11,698 nt of DNA from an uncultured Clostridia bacterium (GTDB taxonomy: Bacteria; Bacillota; Clostridia; Oscillospirales; Oscillospiraceae). This document shows, piece after piece, positions 6,497 to 11,698 of this stretch (within the stretch, counting starts at the first letter, position 1; each line of letters begins with the position of its first letter). The notes beneath the pieces are model-generated. The model was not told the origin of the DNA. It was given only the letters and a program-made list of their open reading frames with translations, and ran no database searches. The position numbers were made by a program, and so were the translations under genes. The stretch is taken from contig CAMEMX010000032.1 in NCBI GenBank assembly GCA_945927915.1, forward strand, positions 1-11,698. Reading direction: 5' to 3'.

Positions 6497-7420
6497 TCAG
6501 AATAACCCGGTCAGCAGGCCGACGGCGGTGCCTGCCAAGACGCTCAGGACGTACAGCGTGACGATGATGGCAACATTCTCTTTCGGATTCTTGTTCGTCC
6601 GCACGAGGACGAGCAGACCGATGCCCGCGTTGGACAGCAGGGCGGCGAACAGCCCGCCGAGACCGAGCACGCCGCTCAGATAGGACTCCGTCACGACGAC
6701 GGACACCGAGCAGTTCGGGATCAGGCCGAACAGGCCGAGCAGGGCTTCGCCGATGACGGGACGGCTGAGGATCGTGCCGGACAGCTTTTCCACGCCGATG
6801 AACAGGAACAGCAGATTGAGTGCGAAATTGACGAGGATCAGCATGACCGCGATGCGCAGCGTATGCTTCAGCGCGGACAGGAAGATGCTGCCTTCCTCTT
6901 CGTCGCAGGCGCAGTGCTCGCGCTCGCAGAAGCTGTGGATGTCCTTGCCCGTGCGGATGAAGCGGCGCAGGAGCAGGTCGGCAAGGTAGCCCAGCGCGAC
7001 GCCGAGCAGCGCCTTCGTCAGCACGATGAACAGGATGCTTTTTACGCCCGGCCCGCCGTCGCCGGTGAGCGACGAGAGCATGATGGGCAGCATTTCATCC
7101 GACGTGGCGAAAAAGACGGCGAGCATCGTGCCGACAGTGATCGAGCCGGTGGAGAACAGCGTGGCTGCTGCGCCGGAGATGCCGCACTGCGGGACGATGC
7201 CGAGCAGGCCGCCGAGGGCCGGGCCTGCCTTGCGGCTGAAACCGTGCAGCAGCCCTTCGTTGAAGCGGCGGCTGCGCTCAAGCGCCTCCATGAGAAGATA
7301 CGCGAGGAAAAGTACCGGAATACTCCACAGGCCGTCCTTCAGGCCGTCCAGCGCGGCTTCGCCGACCGTGGGCCAGAAGCCATCCTGCGCGGCTGCGGCG
7401 TGGAGAAACAGAAGCTGCAA
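6497..7420 (-). CDS. Putative heavy-metal/manganese exporter-type membrane protein (two-repeat family)
   Basis: This 307-residue integral membrane protein has about 8-10 hydrophobic segments and two related halves, marked by GIVPQCG (74-80) and GLIPNCS (232-238). It also has ATSDEMLP (105-112) and, at the equivalent place in the second half, LLSNAG (261-266). The layout resembles the family annotated as putative 10-TM heavy-metal exporter or putative manganese transporter (ArsP_2 type); that assignment is from memory of the motifs. The cytosolic loop between the halves has a cluster of possible metal ligands, with H162, C165, H169, C170 and C172 followed by DEEE (173-176). A TTG at 7420 is the probable start: AAAGGGG (7435-7429) is eight bases upstream, and the longer reading to 7489 would begin inside the promoter. 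It has its own strong promoter and converges on the hydrolase gene. The transported ion and direction are not known. Confidence 0.78.
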   Translation of the reverse strand: MQLLFLHAAAAQDGFWPTVGEAALDGLKDGLWSIPVLFLAYLLMEALERSRRFNEGLLHGFSRKAGPALGGLLGIVPQCGISGAAATLFSTGSITVGTMLAVFFATSDEMLPIMLSSLTGDGGPGVKSILFIVLTKALLGVALGYLADLLLRRFIRTGKDIHSFCEREHCACDEEEGSIFLSALKHTLRIAVMLILVNFALNLLFLFIGVEKLSGTILSRPVIGEALLGLFGLIPNCSVSVVVTESYLSGVLGLGGLFAALLSNAGIGLLVLVRTNKNPKENVAIIVTLYVLSVLAGTAVGLLTGLF

Positions 7421-7428
7421 ACAAAAAA

Positions 7429-7435
7429 CCCCTTT
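7429..7435 (-). promoter_or_regulatory. Ribosome binding site that fixes a TTG start
   Basis: AAAGGGG on the minus strand lies eight bases before TTG 7420-7418. No ATG or GTG with a comparable site is found before the first membrane segment, so the transporter very probably starts at this TTG. Confidence 0.65.
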
Positions 7436-7460
7436 GCGAAAATTGATACATAACCAATTT

Positions 7461-7489
7461 ATTATAACAGGATCATAAACAAATTGCAA
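7461..7489 (-). promoter_or_regulatory. Strong sigma-A promoter of the metal-transporter gene
   Basis: TTGCAA (7489-7484) and a perfect TATAAT (7466-7461) are separated by 17 bases on the minus strand. Initiation near 7454 leaves a leader of about 34 bases, too short for a riboswitch. No long operator palindrome is visible. Confidence 0.82.
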
Positions 7490-7502
7490 ACCTTTTCTTC
7501 AT

Positions 7503-7540
7503 AAAAAGCGCGCCTTGCCGCGAAAATCGCGCGGCAAGGC
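7503..7540 (-). terminator. Rho-independent terminator of the prmA operon
   Basis: On the minus strand GCCTTGCCGCG (7540-7530) pairs perfectly with CGCGGCAAGGC (7522-7512) around a 7-base loop. The stem is followed by GCGC and TTTTT (7507-7503). It lies just behind the stop codon at 7547 and ahead of the transporter promoter, separating the two transcription units. Confidence 0.88.
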
Positions 7541-7546
7541 GGAAGT

Positions 7547-8563
7547 TTATTCACTCAGCAGAGGCCGCAAAACGGCCTGATTCTCAAAGCGCGTGTCGCG
7601 CGAGGATGCGAGGAAGACAAGCTCCGTCAGCGTCTGGCTCCCGCCGTAGAGCTGGACATAGCGCTCGACCTGCGAGCCGTCCACGTCCGGCACATAGAGC
7701 CGCCCGGCGCAGGCATCGACGGGGAAATCCGCCGCGTCCGTCTCAAAGGAGATCATCAGGTTGCTGCCGGTGAAGAAGCCGGTCAGCTCCGAGGCCGTCT
7801 GGCGGAGGATCTCGGTGCTTGTCAGGTCGGAGGCGTAGACGATGCTGCTGCTTTCGGGGAAGCAGAACGAGGAGAACACGACCTCGCGGATGCCGAGACC
7901 GGAGAGCTCGCGGGCGATCTGCATCAGGTAGGACTTGACCGTCTCGTTGGCGGGGTCGAGCCAGTAGCAGCCGTATTCGTCCATCCATAAAGCGCCGCTG
8001 GACAGCGGCAGGCCGCACGACTGGTTGTCCAGCGCGAAGGCACGGTCGCTGAAGGCGGGGATCACGGCGATCACATAGAACTTGTTGTCCACCAGGTAGG
8101 AGATCAGCTCGTCAATGACGGGGATATCGACGTCCGCCTTTTGCGCTCCGCCGATGGAGGTGGAATAGTAGAAATTGCCGAAGATGCTTTTCAGCTCGAT
8201 CATCACGGCGCACGGCTCGTCGAGCTTTTTGACCGCGTCGAGCACGGCGGCAGGATCCTGCAGCATGGCGGTCGTGATATAGTAGCCGCCCATCTCGGCA
8301 ATGGTCTTTTCCACGGGAGCGTTGGTGTCGTAGATCACCAGCGGGTTCTCGATCGTCGGACGTGCGGCAAGCTCCTCGGACGCGGCAGGCTGGTTTTCGT
8401 CTGCCGACAGGTCGAGATGTGCGCCGTCGCGGTCATAGATGATATACGGCTCGATGTAGATCAGCAGCACGACGCCCAGCACCAGCGCCACCGCCAGCAG
8501 GATCAGCACGATGCGCAGTATTTTTTTCAGAAGCAGGCGGTTGCGGTAAGGAATGCGCAGCAT
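7547..8563 (-). CDS. Membrane-anchored putative glycoside hydrolase-like protein
   Basis: The 338-residue protein has a basic start, one hydrophobic anchor (about 14-38) and an extracellular domain. The segment from about residue 165 resembles the putative glycoside hydrolase family once called DUF4015: IPAFSD (168-173), a GALWMDEYG stretch (190-198), WLDPAN (201-206), a helix with LGIREVVF (223-230), then SSFCFP (231-236). Relatives carry FDYVRFP at the last position, where the aspartate is a likely active-site residue; here it is serine (S231), so catalysis is uncertain. The fold would be a TIM barrel acting on cell-wall or surface sugars. Start ATG 8563 has AAAGGAGG seven bases upstream. 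The gene follows prmA by 21 bases and shares its promoter and terminator, though no functional link is evident. The family match was made by eye. Confidence 0.7.
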   Translation of the reverse strand: MLRIPYRNRLLLKKILRIVLILLAVALVLGVVLLIYIEPYIIYDRDGAHLDLSADENQPAASEELAARPTIENPLVIYDTNAPVEKTIAEMGGYYITTAMLQDPAAVLDAVKKLDEPCAVMIELKSIFGNFYYSTSIGGAQKADVDIPVIDELISYLVDNKFYVIAVIPAFSDRAFALDNQSCGLPLSSGALWMDEYGCYWLDPANETVKSYLMQIARELSGLGIREVVFSSFCFPESSSIVYASDLTSTEILRQTASELTGFFTGSNLMISFETDAADFPVDACAGRLYVPDVDGSQVERYVQLYGGSQTLTELVFLASSRDTRFENQAVLRPLLSE

Positions 8564-8584
8564 GATCCGCCCTCCTTTGTCAAG

Positions 8585-9544
8585 TTATTCTGCCAGCAGG
8601 CAGCACCATTCGTCCGTCTGTTCGCGGCCGATGACAGTCAGTCCGGCCTGCGCGATTGCCTGCCGCACCTCGTCCTCGCGCGTGGCAAGAATGCCAGAGC
8701 AGAGGAAGCGGCCGCCCTTTTTGAGCAGACGCGGCACGACGGGCACGAGCTGCACGATCACGCCGGCGACGATGTTCGCGCAGACGATGTCATATGGCGT
8801 TTCGCAGAGGGATTGCATGAGCGCTCCGTCCGTGACGACGTTGCCCGTGCAGGCATGAAAGCGCTCCGCGCCGAAGCCGTTGCGCGCGGCATTTTCGCGG
8901 GCGATGTGCTCCGCAGCGGGGTCGACGTCGACACCGACTGCGCTTCGCGCACCGAGGCGCAGGGCGCAGATGGAGAGAATGCCGCTGCCGCTGCCGAGGT
9001 CGGCCACGCGCTCGCCGCCCCTGACCAGCTTTTCCAGCGCGCGCATACACATCTGCGTCGAGGCGTGCTCGCCCGTGCCGAAGGTCAGTCCGAGGTCAAG
9101 CAGGATGGGCAGACGGTCGCCGGGATCATCCACGGTCATCCATTGCGGCACGACCAGCAGCCGCTCGCCGACGGGCAGGGGACGGTAGCTGCGCTTCCAC
9201 GAGTTTTCCCAGTCCTCCTGCGGCACATTCTCCAGCGCGATGGTCAGCGGGCCGAAATCGCACGGATAGCGCCCGGGCAGCTCCGCCAAAAGCACGCGCA
9301 GGTCGGCAAGCGCCTGCTGCACCGTGTCCTCCGGCAGATAGAGCCGAACCTGCGAGCGGTCTTGCATCTTCGCCGCCAGCGCGTCGTCCACATAGTCCCA
9401 ATAGTCCTTCGACGCTTCGAGAAAATCCTCAAATTCCTCGCAGTCGTCGATCACGAGGCTGTCAAAGCCTGCGTTCGTCAGCTCCGCACACAGCAGCTCG
9501 ATCCCCTCGGAGGCGGTGCGGACAGTCACTTCGATCCATTGCAT
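8585..9544 (-). CDS. prmA: Ribosomal protein L11 methyltransferase PrmA
   Basis: The 319-residue enzyme uses S-adenosylmethionine to methylate ribosomal protein L11 in the cytosol. The N-terminal substrate-recognition domain covers about residues 1-95. The methyltransferase domain shows LDLGLTFGTGEHAST (149-163), the SAM loop DLGSGSGIL (182-190), the acidic end of strand 2 in GVDVDP (204-209), and the PrmA-typical NIVA (257-260). The length is normal for the family (about 290-320). The loop reads FGTGEH where many family members read FGTGTH. ATG 9544 is chosen: AGGAG lies eight bases upstream, whereas a TTG at 9550 would sit only two bases from it. The gene has its own promoter and leads an operon with the glycoside-hydrolase-like gene. 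It is divergent from yfmF. Confidence 0.95.
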   Translation of the reverse strand: MQWIEVTVRTASEGIELLCAELTNAGFDSLVIDDCEEFEDFLEASKDYWDYVDDALAAKMQDRSQVRLYLPEDTVQQALADLRVLLAELPGRYPCDFGPLTIALENVPQEDWENSWKRSYRPLPVGERLLVVPQWMTVDDPGDRLPILLDLGLTFGTGEHASTQMCMRALEKLVRGGERVADLGSGSGILSICALRLGARSAVGVDVDPAAEHIARENAARNGFGAERFHACTGNVVTDGALMQSLCETPYDIVCANIVAGVIVQLVPVVPRLLKKGGRFLCSGILATREDEVRQAIAQAGLTVIGREQTDEWCCLLAE

Positions 9545-9574
9545 GGGCAAATCTCCTGTTTCTTTTGTGCATAT

Positions 9575-9603
9575 ATTCTACAGGATTCCGCAGAGAATAA
9601 CAA
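9575..9603 (-). promoter_or_regulatory. Promoter of the prmA operon
   Basis: TTGTTA (9603-9598) and TAGAAT (9580-9575) are 17 bases apart on the minus strand. Initiation near 9568 gives a leader of about 25 bases with AGGAG before the start codon. Confidence 0.7.
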
Positions 9604-9686
9604 GACAAATTTTTGCGCAGCGGTCAAAAACCTGCGTTCCCGGCGCCGCGCGCCGAATTTCCTCTTTCCTTTTTGGGAAAATGGTG

Positions 9687-9692
9687 TATAAT
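9687..9692 (+). promoter_or_regulatory. -10 box of the yfmF-yfmH operon
   Basis: TATAAT at 9687-9692 is a perfect -10 box. The region 16-18 bases upstream is pyrimidine-rich (around TTTCCT) and gives only a poor -35 box, so the promoter may be weak or activator dependent. The leader would be about 18 bases. Confidence 0.6.
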
Positions 9693-9716
9693 GGATGAAA
9701 CGAAAGGATGAAGGCA

Positions 9717-10982
9717 ATGATAACTCAGATTGCATTGGCGCCGGGCGTGACCCTGCGCGCAATTCAGACGGATAAATTCAAGACGGCCTGCTTCAGCGTG
9801 AATTTCCTGCGCCCGCACACGAAGCAGGACGCCGCGCAGGACGCGCTGCTTCCGAGCGTGCTGCTGCGCGCGACGGAGAAGTATCCCGACATCCGCAGCA
9901 TTTCGGTGCAGCTCGACGAGCTGTACGGCGCGAGCTTCGGCACGCTGGTGCGGCGCAAGGGCGAGACGAAGCTGCTGGGCTTCTACGCCGACTTCGTCGA
10001 GGACGCATTTTTGCCGCAGGGCGAGAGCGTGTTCGCGCCGATGACCGCGTTTTTAAGCGAAGTGCTCTACCACCCGCTCACGGAAAACGGCGTTTTTTGC
10101 GCCGCCAATGTCGAGGGCGAGAAGCAGAACCTCATCAACGCGATCGAGGCGAATCTGAACGATAAGCGCACCTACGCGGTGACGAAGCTGCTGCAGGAGA
10201 TGTGCGCGGACGAGCCTTACGGCGTGCCGCGCCTCGGCACGGTCGAAGCGGTGCGTGCCATCACACCGCAATCGCTCTGGCAGCACTATCAGAAGGTGCT
10301 GTCCACCTCGCAGATCGAGGTTTTCTACGCCGGAAGATACCCCGCGCAGGAGGCGGCAAAGCTGTTTGCGCCCGTGTTCGCGGAGCGGCAGCCGTTGGAG
10401 ATCACGCCCTTCGGCACGCAGGTCGTGCGCAGCGCGCAGGGCGTGCGCGAGCTGTCCGAGACGATGGACGTCACGCAGGGTAAGCTGGTCATGGGTCTGC
10501 GCACCGGCGTCACCGCAGCCGATCCCGACTATCCCGCCCTGCTCCTGCTCAACGCGGTGCTCGGCGCGGGCATGACGAGCAAGCTGTTCGTCAACGTGCG
10601 CGAAAAGCTGTCGCTTTGCTATTATGCAAGCGCCAGCCTGGAAAAATACAAGGGCGTGATGGTGATCTCGTCCGGCATCGCGTTTGAAAACTACGACACG
10701 GCAAAGCAGGCGATCCTGCACGAGATCGACGACTGCAAGCAGGGCGTCATTTCCGAAGACGAGCTGGAATCCGCACGCAGGCAGGTGCTCTCCTCGCTCC
10801 GCGCCGCGCAGGATTCGCCCGCGCAGATGGACGAATTCTATTGCGGCATGGCTGTGCTCGACTGCGACGACTATCCGGCGCTTGCCGGGAAGATCGCCGC
10901 CGTGCGCGTGGAGGAGCTGCAACGCGCCGCGCAGAAGCTCTCGCTCGATACGATCTATTTCTTAAAGGGGGAACCGGCATGA
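9717..10982 (+). CDS. yfmF: M16-family peptidase-like protein YfmF, non-catalytic partner
   Basis: The 421-residue protein has the two-domain layout of M16 (insulinase-like) peptidases but no HxxEH zinc motif. The matching area reads ALLPSVLLRATEKYP, followed by LDELYGASFG. The second half contains GLRTGV and LGAGMTSKLF, typical of the inactive C-terminal M16 repeat. This matches YfmF (Bacillus YmfF), annotated as associated with the 5-aminopentanol modification of elongation factor P. It is thought to pair with the catalytic YfmH. ATG 9717 is chosen because AAAGG (9703-9707) lies nine bases upstream; the in-frame ATG at 9708 directly abuts that site. No signal peptide is visible, so it is probably cytosolic. 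Its stop overlaps the next start (ATGA), consistent with coupled, equimolar synthesis. The EF-P role is inferred from family naming. Confidence 0.9.
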   Translation: MITQIALAPGVTLRAIQTDKFKTACFSVNFLRPHTKQDAAQDALLPSVLLRATEKYPDIRSISVQLDELYGASFGTLVRRKGETKLLGFYADFVEDAFLPQGESVFAPMTAFLSEVLYHPLTENGVFCAANVEGEKQNLINAIEANLNDKRTYAVTKLLQEMCADEPYGVPRLGTVEAVRAITPQSLWQHYQKVLSTSQIEVFYAGRYPAQEAAKLFAPVFAERQPLEITPFGTQVVRSAQGVRELSETMDVTQGKLVMGLRTGVTAADPDYPALLLLNAVLGAGMTSKLFVNVREKLSLCYYASASLEKYKGVMVISSGIAFENYDTAKQAILHEIDDCKQGVISEDELESARRQVLSSLRAAQDSPAQMDEFYCGMAVLDCDDYPALAGKIAAVRVEELQRAAQKLSLDTIYFLKGEPA

Positions 10983-11698
10983 CCTACTTCGACTATCCGA
11001 AGATCGGGGAAGGGTACTACGAGGAACGCCTGCCGGACGGGCTGCGCGTCCGCGTGGTCAGAAAGCCCGGCTTTGCGCGCAAGTATGCCTTCCTCGCGGT
11101 GGATTTCGGCTCGATCGACACGAAATTCACGTTAGACGGGAAAACGCTCCGCGTGCCGGACGGCATCGCGCATTATCTGGAACACAAGATGTTCGATCTG
11201 CCCGACGGGAACGCGATGAACCTTTTTGCGGCGCACGGCGGCAGTCCGAACGCCTTCACGAGCTATGCCATGACCGCCTACTATTTCTCCTGCACCGAGC
11301 AGTTCGCGGAAAACCTGCGCATTCTTATGCGCATGGTCTATACGCCGTTCTTCACGGACGAGAGCGTCGAAAAGGAGCGCGGCATCATCGCGCAGGAGAT
11401 CCGGATGTATGAAGACAGCGCGGAATCGCGCGTCGGGGAGGACCTGTTCGGTGCGCTCTTTGCCGGGCATCCCGTCCGCGTGCCGATCGCGGGCAGCGTC
11501 GAGAGCATCGGGGATATCACGGCGGAGATGCTCTATGACTGCCACAGAGCGTTTTACTGCCCGTCCAATATGCTGCTGTGCGTCGTGGGCGACGTGGACG
11601 CGGACGAGGTCTGCGCGCTGGCCCGCGAGATGGCGCACGGCGCGCAGCGGGTGCTGCCCGTGCGCGATTACGGCGCGGCCGAGACGATGCTGCCCGTG
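10979..11698 (+). CDS. yfmH: M16-family zinc peptidase YfmH, C-terminus cut by window edge
   Basis: The first 240 residues are present, and the frame is open to the right edge. The inverted zinc motif HYLEH (65-69) has both histidines and the catalytic glutamate E68. IIAQEIRMYED (136-146) holds the likely third metal ligand, E140. The preceding DGIAHYLEHKMF context and the following SPNAFTSYAMTAYYF segment are typical of YfmH (Bacillus YmfH), the active partner of YfmF. Full-length relatives have about 430 residues, so a little under half is missing. ATG 10979 has AAAGGGGG seven bases upstream and overlaps the yfmF stop by four bases. In Bacillus the pair lies near the reductase gene ymfI, which would be expected just to the right if the order is conserved. 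Confidence 0.92.
   Translation, partial: MTYFDYPKIGEGYYEERLPDGLRVRVVRKPGFARKYAFLAVDFGSIDTKFTLDGKTLRVPDGIAHYLEHKMFDLPDGNAMNLFAAHGGSPNAFTSYAMTAYYFSCTEQFAENLRILMRMVYTPFFTDESVEKERGIIAQEIRMYEDSAESRVGEDLFGALFAGHPVRVPIAGSVESIGDITAEMLYDCHRAFYCPSNMLLCVVGDVDADEVCALAREMAHGAQRVLPVRDYGAAETMLPV

Noticed and set aside
7421..7489. N-terminal extension of the transporter to a TTG at 7489
   Set aside because: The extension would start in the -35 box and include the -10 box and the predicted transcription start, so it cannot be translated from this promoter.
8141..9691. A 516-codon plus-strand open frame opposite prmA and the glycoside-hydrolase-like gene
   Set aside because: It lies antisense to two genes with clear motifs and ribosome binding sites. 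Its translation is rich in Arg, His, Gln and Ala without domains, as expected for the complement of GC-rich codons.
10053..10922. A 289-codon minus-strand open frame opposite yfmF
   Set aside because: It is antisense to a conserved M16-type protein and has no motif or start signal.
1..11698. CRISPR arrays, tRNA genes, insertion sequences, phage or defence genes
   Set aside because: No spaced direct repeats, transposase motifs, terminal inverted repeats or tRNA cloverleaf signals were seen by eye. All long frames with good starts match ordinary chromosomal families.

Overview
The window reads as one chromosomal segment of a GC-rich, low-sporadic-AT Gram-positive bacterium. The best guess is a gut-type clostridium of the Oscillospirales/Ruminococcaceae kind. 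This is inferred from strong AGGAGG-like ribosome binding sites, sigma-A type promoters (TATAAT boxes), Rho-independent terminators, the YfmF/YfmH peptidase-like pair and the families present. No tRNA, rRNA, CRISPR array, insertion sequence or phage gene is visible, so this is core/near-core chromosome rather than a mobile island.

Left part (1-1663, minus strand): an HD-domain protein that runs off the left edge, with its own promoter inside a perfect 11-bp inverted repeat. Behind it lies a short aspartate-kinase-type protein that has the catalytic domain but no ACT regulatory domains.

Centre-left (1724-5436, plus strand): a promoter, a cobalamin-riboswitch-like leader with a visible terminator/antiterminator choice, then a two-gene ECF importer operon. 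The first gene encodes the EcfT membrane scaffold. The second encodes one 858-residue polypeptide that fuses two ABC ATPases to a membrane S component. Together they would form a complete B12-regulated vitamin importer in two polypeptides. A hairpin overlapping the stop codon is a terminator for the opposite strand.

Centre (5547-7420): a membrane-anchored ComEC-type metallo-beta-lactamase-fold protein on the plus strand converges, through a shared hairpin, on a minus-strand heavy-metal/manganese-type membrane transporter that most likely starts at TTG.

Right part (7547-11698): prmA (ribosomal protein L11 methyltransferase) and a membrane-anchored putative glycoside-hydrolase-like protein form a minus-strand operon. 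Divergent from them is the plus-strand pair yfmF-yfmH (M16 family, tied to EF-P modification in Bacillus). The genes overlap by 4 bases and the second runs off the right edge.

The most interesting items are the ATPase-ATPase-S fusion under a B12 switch, the ACT-less aspartokinase, the palindrome centred on a -10 box, and the antisense terminator behind the ECF operon. All family names come from reading motifs by eye, with no database search.
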